64,000 nt of DNA from Piezodorus guildinii (Eukaryota > Arthropoda > Insecta > Hemiptera > Pentatomidae), in the NCBI GenBank assembly GCA_023052935.1, contig CM041297.1, positions 109,359,563 through 109,423,562 of the forward strand, given 5' to 3'. The notes below the pieces were generated by a model that made no database searches, was not told where the DNA came from, and worked only from the letters and a program-made list of their open reading frames with translations. Shown here one piece after another: positions 42,411-53,770 of the stretch. Position 1 is the first letter of the stretch. Each line of letters starts with the position of its first letter. The position numbers and the translations under genes are program-made.

Positions 42411-43007
42411 ATTACTTATTTAGACGGCTCGAGGAAGTTACGACCCAGCCCACAAGGAACAGCCTGTAACCAGAACCACGAGCCGCTATTGGAACAAAAG
42501 AGAGTTATTAAGCCTGCCGCCCGGTTGGAGGCCTTGATCTTTGTATAGATTGCAAATTATTCAAGTCTCCAGTAGTTCTTTCGATATGAGTTCTAAGCGG
42601 GATAAGGGAACAGCAAGTGCATATAAAGGTTGGAGCTATCCAAATTCAAAACAGTTGTCTATTTGTTAAGAATTTATGAGAGATCAGAAGTAAAGATATA
42701 ACAATTTATGTCGGCAGAACAGATTAGGGCTATTAATATAAAACAGAAAAAAGAGAAACAGGAAAAAGAAAAGAACAAAAGGACAGATAAATAAATTCAC
42801 CCTGCCCCGCCCTGTGGCAATCATATCACTGCAGTAAAATCAATTGATTTTTTTTTTTTGGACCAATAAAATTGAGAAGGTCCTGGGAAAAGAGAAACCG
42901 ATTAAATTATTAGTCTATCTTTACCACAAAAAGTAGAAATATGGCAATACTACCAATAAATAAATAAACAAAATTAAAAAGTATGTCTCCGTCTACCCAT
43001 TGAATAT
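42411..43007. other. Unassigned stretch
   Basis: A GC-richer patch at 42420-42560 cannot be read as protein or tRNA. The rest is AT-rich. Confidence 0.45.
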
Positions 43008-43022
43008 CTAAATAGGAAATAA

Positions 43023-43335
43023 AAAAAATAATATAAAACCTCCACAAACCATGAAAGATCTCGGGTTCTGTACTAATAGATACTCGGACTGTTGCTAGAC
43101 CAACGACCGTGCAAGGAGTTGATTAGGCCTAAATCACGCTCGGCCGCCAGGTTTTTCCCCCAATTTCGGGTGCCCACTTTATAAAGGCTGGATGAGCTCC
43201 AGGAGGGTCTCCAAGCCCTAGGGTCGCTCCACGGCTAAAATTACAGAATAAATAATATTCTGCGACAGCCGGGATTCGAACCTGGCACCCGAAGAACAGT
43301 AGCTTAATGCTCTATCCACTAGACCACGGAGCTTC
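43023..43335 (-). mobile_element. SINE-B, full length, 15-bp target duplication
   Basis: CTAAATAGGAAATAA occurs at 43008-43022 and 43336-43350. The head in minus orientation reads GAAGCTCCGTGGTCTAGTGG (box A) and, 35 nt on, CCAGGTTCGAATCCCGGC (box B), a very tRNA-like start. The conserved body follows. This copy defines the true 5' end of the family. Confidence 0.95.
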
Positions 43336-43383
43336 CTAAATAGGAAATAACAAAACAAAAGTTATTATTCACTAAATAGTTTT

Positions 43384-43637
43384 TGCTATGGTCAATCGGA
43401 CGATGCTACAGTGGGAGTCCTAAATTTTGCTTATCTAGATTTGATTATTATAGGGATCTTTAACGAGTACCTGACATCGCACAGGCTCGGGACTACCTTT
43501 TAATGTCCATTCCGAAGGAGGGCATAACTAAGGATTTTTTACTCCCATTAAAGAATCCTAGAGCCACCTGCGGGTTTGATCCCGGAACCTTTGGCAACGG
43601 AGGCTGTTATGCTAACCACCATGCTACAGGTAACCCC
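43384..43637 (-). mobile_element. SINE-A copy, 3' end truncated
   Basis: The minus-strand head GGGGTTACCTGTAGCATGG, TGGTTAGCATAACAGCC (box A area) and GGGATCAAACCCG (box B area) are clear. The tail stops at GATTGACCATAGCAAA, so the AAAC end is missing. It lies 33 bp from the SINE-B duplication. Confidence 0.85.
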
Positions 43638-43654
43638 TGCTATTTGTTTGTGTA

Positions 43655-44212
43655 CTTAGCTTTCCAACGGTATATTATACATCTATCTATCTATGCCTAT
43701 GTTCAAAAATACAAAAATTACAGAAGAAATATTATTACCCTTTTCTCCTTTTGTTTTATATCAAATTCGTTCAACTTATGTATTTATCTGTTTTAATCAA
43801 TCAATGGTAAGACATTTTTTTTTAAGTAGTTATGAGAAAAAAAATTTAAATATCGACATTTAAGCCCTGTCAGACTATTTCAATCAGAATGAAACCTACA
43901 TCACATTGAAGCCCATGAAATTTTACATTAATATGGATTAAGATTAATTAAAATCGTTAGAGACATTTTCGAGAAACTCGTAAAAAAAAAAACACAATGC
44001 AGGGTATAAAGTGGCACTTCCGGTCAGCCGATTTAAATGAAAAAGTTACTGTAAAATTTCGGGCTTTGTTGTCATAATATGAAATTTCAATTTCGTACGA
44101 CTTTTTGTTTCCATGTTAGACATACTACACACACTCGGACACCCAGACCTTTTTGCGTGATTTGGTCATTTGGACTCAGGGGACCATAAAACGTGTATTT
44201 CCGTTGAAAATA
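43655..44212 (+). repeat. Repeat family C, right half
   Basis: It begins at the internal CTTTCCAACGGTATATTATAC block and runs through CATTTAAGCCCTGTCAG and a CA-rich stretch to AAAACGTGTATTTCCG. The TCTGGTGCGGGC end and the palindromic end are both missing. Confidence 0.75.
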
Positions 44213-44224
44213 CTCGATGGTGGC

Positions 44225-44640
44225 ACTTTAATGTTTATTTAAATTGGTAGATCTCAAGTCCATCGTCTTTTCAGCCACATCGGAGGATTTCAGGAATAGA
44301 TGGAGATGTGAGGTTGCCAACAAGTGGGTTTGAGTGAACGGGAAGTTTGTAATTAAATGAGGTATATCAATTTCGGGTTAAGTCTGCAACTAATGGGATA
44401 TTCAGGTCTGTATGGATTATTTTATTGGTGATGTAAGGGACATTTAGAATCATTCGTAGGAATTAGGATTGTAAGGATTGCATGTGGGAGGAATTTGATG
44501 GTTTGGTAGATTCCTGTAGCTGAATCCAATATTTTAAAATAGGCCTAATGGTTCTAATAAAAATTAGTTTTGAGAGTTAGTCAAGTAAATGTTTTAGTAA
44601 TCGGTATCTGCATGCAATATATTGTCGTTTCAACCTAGTA
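44225..44640 (-). pseudogene. Jockey-type LINE, C-terminal fragment
   Basis: Plus-strand sequence such as CCATCGTCTTTTCAGCCAC and TGGATTATTTTATTGGTGA is the complement of the motifs RLKRR and TNKIIH in the other copies. The upstream part to 44640 corresponds to the linker after the RT. It has several stops and is 5' truncated. Confidence 0.7.
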
Positions 44641-45590
44641 TGTGGAATTTCAAAAGTATAACGTTTTTTTTTTTTAATTTTCATAAAGTAGAGTCAGTTA
44701 GATCTCTCATGTCCTTTTAACATTAAGCGATTCAAATAGGAAAAAAAAACAAGAATAATTTACGCCGAAGTAAAATCGGCCAACATTATGAAAACTCCTG
44801 GATAAGAGAACTTAAATTATTCATCTGTTGGAGTAATAGAGATTATAAAATGTTTGAATTTTAATAAATGTAATTAAAATATTACATTTGTTATGACTAT
44901 GAATAAAGCGGTGTGCTTTGCGAAGTAACAATGTACCAGAAACCAATTAGTGACAACGGGACAAGATAGCCTTGATATGGAACTACTTTATTCGCCGACA
45001 GTTTCATTCATTCCCGTTGGTGCGATGCGGGTAACATATTAATCAAGCGCGGTATAAGAAAAAGAGTGAGGAATCTGCACTGGATTACTATATGCGAGGA
45101 TTGCAAGTCCCATGGTCGTGCGCTACCAAGGTGATCCTCTATGCTCCCAACGTGTCTCTATCATTAACTTCGGTTTCATTGACATTTGGCACCGGAAATG
45201 TTCGCAAAATACTTTCCAACAGGTTTTAAATGTGAGGTGTTCTAGAATAGGAATAATTCATTCACACCTGTATTATCAAAAATTGCTAAGTATATTAAGT
45301 GAGATGAATGGCTGCTCATTGTGTTAGTAACGTTAGACATAATAAACCAAGCTGTATAGTTAGAATACATGAATGGAATACTGGAAAAGTTGAAAAATAA
45401 TAGCTTCTCTACAGATATCTACTGATCCATGAGCTCCAACTACATACCTGATATAGAGTTTTATCTAGTTGCAATATTAACAGTCCATAGACTTATCTGA
45501 CATTTAAAACCAACATAAAAAAAACTAAGATTGGTTGGCCACTTGAGGGTTTCCAGAAAACCCAGAATTTATCAAACTTAAAATGTAGTA
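44641..45590. other. Unassigned stretch
   Basis: About 950 bp. A 71-codon frame at 45112-45327 is not recognised; its codon usage is not distinctive. Confidence 0.45.
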
Positions 45591-45591
45591 G

Positions 45592-46470
45592 AATAGAAAA
45601 TGACTTTATTCTGGGACATAGTCCATTAAGAATAACATCAATATTACAAATAAGGATAGCACTTCAGGCCATTATACATTAAATATATTGAATTATTTAC
45701 AAACTCAATTATTAATATTGGTAAGTAGATTAAAAAAATATATACATATACAAATCACAAAATAATAATAATAAGTACAATAGAATGAAAAAATAAAAGC
45801 AACTAATTTTGTACAAAAAACAAAACAAAACGAAATAAGCATTCAGTCATTATAATGATTAAGTTCTTATGATCAAATATCAAATTTAAAATCAACAAAC
45901 GTTTGTGAGGTGCTGGAAAAGAAGATATTTAAATGTATGGTTATGGAAGAAGCACGACGTATATTGGAAGGAATGGAGTTCCAGGATGCAGTGGAACCGG
46001 CAAGAAAGGATCGAAGTAAGGCTTTAGTTCTGTGGGATGGGATGTATAGGTCGGGGTGGCACGATCTTGTTCGAAGCCCATTGACGAAGGATTTAAATTT
46101 AAGGAGACTGAGGATATAGGAAGGATGCTGGGATTTTATCGTTTGGTTGAGAAATGACCCAAGGAAGTACTGTCTGCGTGTGGAAGGGAGGAGCCACTTC
46201 AACTCGGCGTTGAGGTTAGTCACGGGAGACCGTCTCGAGGTACCGAAAACAAATCTTAAAAAACTATTCATGATACGCTTCACTCTGTTCTTAAGTACCA
46301 TACAGAGGCCACCGTACCTTGCACAGTCGTAGTAAAAGTGGGGGAAGATGAGTGAGGAGACAAGGATTTTACGTATGGATTGTGGAAGAAGGTGCCTGGA
46401 GCGTTGGAAAAACTTATGGCTCTTCGAGAAATTTGGGCAATATGAGGTTTCTAGGATAGGGTTTGGCGAA
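45592..46470 (-). mobile_element. CR1-type LINE, 3' fragment
   Basis: It matches the last ~550 bp of ORF2 and the 3' UTR of copies 1 and 2. The pseudogene part reads VKRIMNSFLRFVFGTSRRSP, ELKWLLPSTRRQYFLGSF and SFLAGSTASWNSIPSNIRRA. The frame is lost before 46300 and after 45900. The 3' end at 45592 starts TAGAATAGAAAATG (the TTCTA tail reversed). 5' truncation is near 46470. Confidence 0.88.
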
Positions 46471-46821
46471 AATATTCTAATTAAAATTATAGGAAAACTA
46501 TCTTTGTTGTTGCCAATTTATTTCAAATAGCCTCTCTTACATTCTTCTCTACTGCGAAAAACTAATAGAAGACAAGGAAAAATATTTCAGACCATTTTTA
46601 TCAGCATATAGTGATCGATCCAAGATAAAAAAACATTATCCAAATCAACACCACACAAAATCTAAATAGAACTCATCAGCTTGTATAACTCTTGAGTCCC
46701 AAATAATAATGGTCCACACACGGATTTAGCGTTATAATATAGTTCAGTTGATTCAGTTCATTATTTTTGTTTTTATGGTAATTTTCTTTTTATTGTTCTT
46801 TTAGTTATTGTTTACTCTTTT
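46471..46821. other. Unassigned stretch
   Basis: AT-rich filler between a LINE truncation point and the tandem repeat C copies. Confidence 0.45.
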
Positions 46822-47612
46822 TTACTTTCACTTACTATATATAGTAAGGGGAAGTATTGCGATCGTGAAAATTTTCGAATTCCAGTTTTCAACGGAAATA
46901 CACGTTTTAGGGTCCCCTGAGTCCAAATAACCAAGTCCCGCAAAAAGGTCTGTGTGTGTGTGTCTGTGGTAACTCCCGGGCGGAAACGGTAAGTCCTATG
47001 AAACTGAAATTTCATATTTAAGACAACTATACGCCCGAGACGTGACAAAACTTTTTTCATCAAAATGAGCCTACCAGAAGAGGCACTTTATACCATGCAT
47101 TTTGCACCTTTTTTCGATTTTCTCAAAAACGGTTCCGACGATTTTGATTAAACTCGCTATATCGATGTAAAATTTAATGGGCTTTAATATCATGTAGGTT
47201 TTATTTAGATAAAAATGGTCTGACAGGGCTTAAATGCCGATATTTTAAATTTTCTTCCCCTAAAGTACCTTTAATTTTGTAGATTCAATAATAATAACTA
47301 GATTATCTTGTTAACGCTGATGAAAAACTGGTAAATATATAAATTGAATAAATTCGATACCCAACTAAAGGAGAAAACAGAAAAAATATTTTTTTAATGC
47401 AATTTTTTGTTTTTGAACATAAGAGCAGTAATTATATACATGTATGATATATACCGTTGAAAGCTTAAAGTTTTAGAAAAAAATATCATCTCATAACAAG
47501 CTTTTAAAAGTTAATAGAGAGTGATGAAATGACATAAAACTAACTGATTGTTTTAGATAATATATAATAGATTTTGAATCAAACACATGTTTCTATAGAA
47601 TTTAATTTAATT
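46822..47612 (-). repeat. Repeat family C, first of a tandem pair
   Basis: It starts with ACTTTCACTTAC and the 18-bp palindrome CTTACTATATATAGTAAG and runs to the AACACATGTTTCTATAG block, then breaks off before the TCTGGTGCGGGC end. Almost base for base, it equals 47624-48420. Confidence 0.85.
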
Positions 47613-47623
47613 TATTACTTTCA

Positions 47624-47739
47624 CTACTATATATAGTAAGGGGAAGTATTGCGATCGTGAAAATTTTCGAATTCCAGTTTTCAACGGAAATACACGTTTT
47701 AGGGTCCCCTGAGTCCAAATAACCAAGTCCCGCAAAAAG

Positions 47740-47774
<35 letters not shown>

Positions 47775-48538
47775 TGTGTGTGTGTGTGTGTGGTGACTCC
47801 CGGGCGGAAACGGTAAGTCCTATGAAACTGAAATTTCATATTTAAGACAACTATACGCCCGAGACGTGACAAAACTTTTTTCATCAAAATGAGCCTACCA
47901 GAAGAGGCACTTTATACCATGCATTTTGCACCTTTTTTCGATTTTCTCAAAAACGGTTCCGACGATTTTGATTAAACTCGCTATATCGATGTAAAATTTA
48001 ATGGGCTTTAATATCATGTAGGTTTTATTTAGATAAAAATGGTCTGACAGGGCTTAAATGCCGATATTCTTCCCCTAAAGTACCTTTAATTTTGTAGATT
48101 CAATAATAATAACTAGATTATCTTGTTAACGCTAATAAAAAAACAGTTAAATATATAAATTTAATAAATTCGATACCCAACTAAAGGAGAAAACAGAAAA
48201 AATATTTTTTTAATGCAATTTTTCGTTATTGAACATAAGAGCAGTAATATACATGTATGATATACCGTTGGAAAGCTAAAGATTTTAGAAAAAATATCAT
48301 CTCATACTCAAGCTTTTAAAAGTTAATAGAGAGTGATGAAATGAACATAAAACTAACTGATTAATTTAGATAATAATATAAGAGATTTTTTTAATCAAAC
48401 ACATGTTTCTATAGAAATTTAATTTGATTAATTCCTTAATAATTTCACGTATTTTTATCTCTAACTGTATTTGAAAATTCTTTCATTGATTTTTAAAATG
48501 GAGGTAAGTGAAAGTCGTGTGTTGCCCGCACCAGATTT
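47624..48538 (-). repeat. Repeat family C, second of a tandem pair, full length
   Basis: It starts ACTTTCACTACTATATATAG and ends GGAGGTAAGTGAAAGTCGTG, then GCCCGCACCAGA, so both family ends are present. About 915 bp. Differences from its neighbour include a longer TG run (47743-47791) and a 9-bp deletion near 48068. No frame is conserved. Confidence 0.88.
47743..47791. repeat. TG dinucleotide microsatellite
   Basis: TG repeats with one TC interruption, in repeat C at the place where other copies carry a much shorter TG/CA run. Confidence 0.95.
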
Positions 48539-48823
48539 TTATTTCTTGTTATCCGACAAGTACTATACATATAAGTACTATACACGATTCCAGAATCAAG
48601 TGTGTGAAGTGCAATTGTCAATATTTAATTAAATTTGTACGAGATGTATATCTTTAACATAGTTGGCGCAACAATCCGTTAACGGGTCAAGGCCTCCTCT
48701 AAATGTCTTAAATATCTTTAAAAAATAAATATAACTCAATTCAATTCCTAAATATGTTGACAAGTTGACTGAAATGACTAGAGAAAACATTTTACCATCA
48801 ATATAATCAACTGTAATAAGAAA

Positions 48824-49169
48824 TAGGGGTGGGCATAATCGAATGATCGCCATAATAGGATGATTGGTCTTCGATGATTTAAATGATCGAATAATTTTAC
48901 AATCGACTGATTGAACGATTAATATGCATTCTGGGAGACAATATGGCACAATTTCCCCATCTAATTTATTTCATGACCAAAAAAAAAAAAAAAAAAGAAG
49001 AAAGATCGTTCGATTGTCCGAGCCCCTTATAATCCCTCGATTATCCTTAAACAATTCGTTTCAAATGATCATTCGTTTCTCCAAACCGATTAATCCCATG
49101 ATCGATTAATTCGAATGATTGGAATAATCGAATGTTCAGATAATCGTCATTCGATTATGCCCACCCTTA
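48824..49169. mobile_element. hAT-type MITE with 8-bp target duplication
   Basis: The ends TAGGGGTGGGCATAATCG (48824) and, inverted, TAAGGGTGGGCATAATCG (to 49169) agree except one base. Flanking ATAAGAAA (48816-48823) and ATAAGAAC (49170-49177) match at 7 of 8. The interior is rich in short ATCGA-type motifs (GATGATT, ATCGAATGAT) and has no coding sequence. It contains an A run at 48979-48996. Confidence 0.85.
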
Positions 49170-49177
49170 ATAAGAAC

Positions 49178-49822
49178 TATATTAAAACTCATGGAGGAAT
49201 TGAATAACAAAATTTCAGACTAATTACCTCGAGAAGAAGAAAAATGATATAAAGAACTTTAATACTTGCGATTCACAATCGGAATCAACAGATAACAGAG
49301 AAGCACTGCATCAGTTTATCCCATAAACAATTTATAGCCTACAAATGATCGTTTGCGTATTTTATCACCAGACACGTACTAAAATTTATGGTCCACATTA
49401 ACTGGAAATGGATGTTTTCTGTGTGCTATTTAACGGATAGCGATTTCGATGAATGGTTTCAAATGGCGGTATGTATATGACGAATGTGATTATATTATAG
49501 GTTTGCTGGTTCATTATTTTTTCCTAATTGGCTGCTTTTTAAGATAACAAAACAGCACAATAATTTTCCCAGACAGTCTATGTAACCATAGAAATAATAG
49601 GCTGGATTCAGTCCAAAAAGTTTTATTTTCTGCTAACCTTTTGGTCAAAGCTTGTGAGCAGCCATCAAAGCTAAAACCGAACAAACATACCAAAGCCATT
49701 AAAACACTATCGTGTATATATATTAAAAATAAATAATATAATAAATATGATGGTATCTTTGGTATGTCTGTTTGAATTTAGTCCTGATGATAGCTCACAA
49801 TCCTAACTTAAGAACACCCCCC

Positions 49823-49823
<1 letters not shown>
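49178..49823. other. Unassigned stretch
   Basis: No recognisable ends. A 61-codon minus frame at 49514-49699 is not recognised. Confidence 0.45.
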
Positions 49824-49870
<47 letters not shown>

Positions 49871-50094
49871 AAAAAAAAAAATAAAATAAAAAAAAAATTA
49901 CTGCCTGAATCACGCTCAGCCCCCAGGATACCCCTCCTCAATTTTCGGGTTCAATTTTCCCTCTTTACTCAGTTTGGATGTGCTACAGGAAGGTCTTCAT
50001 ACCCTAGGGTTGTTCCACAGCTGAAATAACAGAATAAATAATTCTGCCTCAGGTGACATGCGAACCCTCTCTACCGAGTAGATCACGCTGCTCT
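49824..50094 (-). mobile_element. SINE-B copy with expanded tail
   Basis: The tail appears on plus as roughly 75 bp of almost pure A (49824-49899, with a few T interruptions), i.e. an oligo-T tail in element direction. The body contains CGCTCAGCCCCCAGG and TACCCTAGGGTTGTTCCAC. The head reads GTGATCTACTCGGTAGAGAG then GGTTCGCATG, showing that the spacer between box A and box B has been deleted. Confidence 0.8.
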
Positions 50095-50804
50095 ATATCA
50101 TAAGCCTAAACTTTAGCGAAAATATGATAAAGCTTTTCGGAACCAATCTCCACAAATCCCTTTATGATTTTAATTGTTTGAATAATGAATTAACTTTATA
50201 AAACATGAGTTTATTATATATTTTTTATCAGAACTCCCTTCTCTCTCAGAAGCAATGGAACATGATTGCAATTGTTTAGTATAAAAATCAAAAAAAAAAA
50301 ATCTTAAACTGATTTTACCATTGTATTGTGGAAAAATATAGTTTTTGATCATTAGGCGAGAATCGACTCTGGTCTCAGAGCTAGAGCTAACTTTTTATAC
50401 TCTGATAATAAAACGAAAATCATTAATATAAGTTAAATGTGAAGGTGTAGCGATTCCTCATGAGCTATTCCCTTATATAGTGTATACAATTATATTGGAC
50501 ATATAAATTATATGCCATGGACCCCGGCATTTAGTGCAACCCCCGGGTCGAAGAATTATATACATCAAAATGCCATGGGCGTTGCTTACATAGATCATCA
50601 AGTATGTTCTTACTTATTAACCCCAATATTTAAAATAACTGTTATCAAATCCAATATATTGCATTGTTACCAAATCAGAAAAAACAAAAACAATTAAACT
50701 TTTAAATTACGGTGCAAAATCACATTCCGTTATTGTAGCATGTGAAGGAATTAACAGCAACAAATTTTTGAAATAAAGTTCAATCTCACCATCTAAAAAG
50801 GCTG
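50095..50804. other. Unassigned stretch
   Basis: AT-rich with no ends or frames of note. Confidence 0.45.
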
Positions 50805-51257
50805 CAAATTATGGTTTATTATTTCCAAATAACTATGTTAGCCTATTACTGTTTATATAGCTGTTTAGACAGTTATATATTAAGAAACATTATAAATAAT
50901 TCTAAGGAAAATGGCATATATATTACCGTGGCTAATTTCAAAACGCTATATTTCTGCTAGTTCTGAACCGATTTCAATGATTCTTTTTTCATTTTATAGG
51001 ATTTTTAAAAGTTTCTTATACGGTTTATGTGTATCTTGAAATGTGATACAAAGGTTGAAACGTATGTCCTAAGGGGGTAATTTTTTGGTCGATTACAAAG
51101 GTTCATTATTGAAAATAATACACCAAGAGCATTTATACAAGACTTTACTTATTTACTTTTCTTTTCTTCGATTTCCATTGAAATAAAATTTCCTGATTCC
51201 AGACACTTTACTACATTTTTTCAGTATCATCAATAATAACCAAGTTATTGGGTTGTG

Positions 51258-52168
51258 TCACGTGACATGTCCGTTTTCAAGGAAAAAGGATTTTTATTAA
51301 AAATACGATATGAAAACAAGATAATTTTATTCCAAGTATTTACCTTCTTTTTCTACACATTTTTCCCAACGTGACACCAACTTTTTTATCCCCGAAGTGA
51401 AAAACTCTCAGCTTTGAAGTGAAACAAAATCTGAAAACGCACTTTTTACTTGATCATCATTTTCAAAAAGTTTTCCTTTGATGAAGTTGTCTAAATTCCT
51501 GAATAGGTGGTAATCTGTTGGAGACAAGTCGGGAGAATATGGTGGATGCGGAAGAACTTCTTAGCCCAGTTCTTTCAATTTTTGCACGGTATGTTTTGAA
51601 ACATGGGGTCTTGCGCTCAGTGAGATCATGAGGTACCTATGTATCGAGCTTTTTTACTTTCCCAATACACTTTAAATGTCTGGAAACGGTAGAGGCACTT
51701 GCATTTAGTTGTGCTGAGAGTCCTTTAACTGTTTGGTAGGGGTTTCCTTCTACTGTATGTTTGAGGACATCGTTGTCTATTACGGACGGAGGTCTTCCTC
51801 TGGCCAAGTTTTCCAAGTCGGTATCCCCAGCTGAAAACTTAGCAAACCAATGGCGAATGGTCCGTTCATTAACACTCCCTTCCCCAAACGCCTTGCAAAT
51901 ATTTCTAGCGGCCTCAGCTGCTGAATGGCCGAGGTTAAACTCGTACTAAAATATTACTCGAAAATCGCGTGTTTCCACGTTCATATTTGGAGGTATACTA
52001 AAAGGTGGGTAATTGATTGGGAAACTAATGTTTATAATACAAAGGTAGAGGATTAGTAACTGTTTACTTTAAATATATAAACATTCAGAAGAAAACAACA
52101 GAGACCTGCAAAATCCTTTATGTATTTCAGTAACTTTAAAAACGAACATTTCATGTGAAACAACCCAA
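51258..52168 (-). mobile_element. mariner, internal-deletion derivative
   Basis: The ends TTGGGTTGTGTCACGTGAC (left) and TTGGGTTGTTTCACATGAA (right, inverted) match over about 28 bp with few changes. TA lies on both sides (51256-51257 and 52169-52170). The length of 911 bp is about 370 short of a normal mariner. The two arms of repeat D continue on either side. Confidence 0.92.
51327..51983 (-). pseudogene. mariner transposase lacking the catalytic middle
   Basis: It starts at the ATG at 51983. The DNA-binding half is nearly complete (MNVETRDFRVIF, a stop, FNLGHSAAEAARNICKAFGE, RTIRHWFAKFSAGD, STVSRHLKCIGKVKK, VPHDLTERK). It then jumps directly to the C-terminal part (EVLPHPPYSPDLSPTDYHLF, IKKLVSRWEKCVEKEGKYLE). 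The first two catalytic aspartates are deleted; the third (SPDLSPTDY) remains. At least three stops or frameshifts occur besides the deletion. The family resembles the SETMAR-type mariners. Confidence 0.88.
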
Positions 52169-52904
52169 TATCAGGAAATCTCTTATAAGTTGTGGCTTAA
52201 CCATATAATTTTTATTTTTATTTTTGTTCATCGCAGTGTCTTGATCTCGAAAATCAAGCATATTAGCAACTGATTTATTCAGAAACTTGATCATGATGTA
52301 CTAAGCGATTCTGTCAAGACGTTTATGCAATAATTAAGGAATTTAACATCGGTCTATAGAGAGTTTATGGATGCAACAGAACGAAGAGATTGAAGAAGGC
52401 ATTAAAAATACTAGACTTTTCGGTTGGGCAAACCATGAACAGAATATATATTTCATTCTAATAATGTGGACTCAAAACCACCTCATCATTAGAAGATTGC
52501 TATATAGGTACATATGTAGATAACTCGAAATTTCCAGAGTTTTAGGTGACTGTTACCACATTGGACGTTTGTTTTTTGTTTTATTATTTTCAATAATTAA
52601 CCTTTGTTATCGAAAAAAAAAATACCCCCGCTCAAAATTTGAGAGCTTACGTTTCAAGATGCATACAATCCGAATAACGAATAAAACAAAAATCCGTTTG
52701 TCCATCGTACGCATCATTTCTCCGAAGCTATTGGACCAATTTTTTTGAGATTCGCAACGAAAATACTAGTCCACGCAACGTTGATTCTAACGCCTAGACG
52801 TTGATATCAGCTAGTTAGTTTTAAAATGGCGGTCGATTAAACGTGATTTAATTCAATAACTCAGTTATTTTTGAAGATAGAGTAAAGTTTATCAGTGTTT
52901 TTTA

Positions 52905-52918
52905 ACCCCTCCTTCCCC

Positions 52919-52988
<70 letters not shown>
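52905..52988. repeat. C-run followed by long A-run
   Basis: A C-rich tract (CCCCTCCTTCCCCCC and more) passes directly into 57 consecutive As. A similar but shorter C-to-A transition occurs at 49817-49860. Confidence 0.9.
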
Positions 52989-52989
<1 letters not shown>

Positions 52990-53021
52990 GTGACTAATTA
53001 TATAAAAGAGAAAAAAAATTA

Positions 53022-53145
53022 TTTTTTATTTAATATATTTATTGGTATTTACAACTGTATAATGAAATACATTTAGTAAATGAGATACAAGATATGTTGA
53101 GATGGTTTATATGTAGGGATACTACCCATTGACAGTCCCCCAAAG
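53022..53145 (-). mobile_element. Jockey-type LINE, 3' UTR fragment
   Basis: The plus strand starts ATTTAATATATTTATTGG, then TTTACAACTGTATAATGAAA and ATACATTTAGTAAATGAG, the complement of the 3' tail seen at 15590-15730. It is inserted in repeat D; the repeat continues with AAAATTGAAATCTCGC after it. Confidence 0.65.
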
Positions 53146-53770
53146 TAAAAAAGAAATGAAATAAAAATTGAAATCTCGCTTATATATTTATATGCTTGGA
53201 ACTCAGTTATTTTTGAAGATTGAGAAAATATATATATAGAGTTTTAGAATCAGTAAAGGGCGATAAACAAAAAAAAATCCATATGTATATTCAATTAACA
53301 AATTATAATAGATGTAATTCCACCAAAAATCGGTTATTATTGAAGATAGGAAAAATCGAAAAGATTTTCAAGATCAAGACAACACGATGAACAAAGAGCG
53401 AAACAAAAAATAAAATTTAAAAATCATATTGTATGGTCAAGCCACAACTTATAACCGATGTGATTCCCTGATAACCCGGTTATTATTGATGGTAAAGATA
53501 ATATGTAAGGTGTTCTGGAATTAGGAAATTTTTTTCTCGATAATTTGAGTGAAAAATGAAAGAAAAGAAAAGAAAATAGTAACGCAGTCCTGTATATTGG
53601 CTAAAAAAGCTGAGATATTGCGTTTTGATATCTGCGGTAGTGATATGTATTATCCTTTGAATTATCGCTTTTCATAATACTTAATTAATACCTATATAAA
53701 CAGTTATACCCTAATATTGTTATTTTGAAATAATAAACCGTTGCGTAATAATTTGCAACGTTTTATGACT

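Larger units (their letters stand above)
50805..52330 (-). repeat. Repeat family D copy split by a mariner
   Basis: The part left of the mariner carries TTATTATTTCCAAATAAC and GGTCGATTACAAAGG; the part to its right carries ATCTCTTATAAGTTGTGG then TAACCATATAA. Together they match 53770-53280 of the next copy in reverse order. That next copy (52575-53770) has the opposite orientation, so the two form a large imperfect inverted pair. Confidence 0.65.
52575..53770 (+). repeat. Repeat family D, longest single copy
   Basis: It runs from TTATTATTTTCAATAATTAAC through CTCAAAATTTGAGAGC, CCGAATAACGAAT, AATAACTCAGTTATTTTT and ACCCGGTTATTATTGATGG to AATAAACCGTTGCGTAATAA. It contains a C-run/A-run (52905-52988) and a Jockey 3' tail (53022-53145), both absent from the copies at 5531-7302. 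Confidence 0.75.

Noticed and set aside
46822..48538. Short minus-strand frames starting MMKKVLSRLGRIVV in both tandem copies, as a conserved gene
   Set aside because: They are identical only because the repeat is duplicated; other repeat C copies do not keep the frame and it runs into the TG tract.
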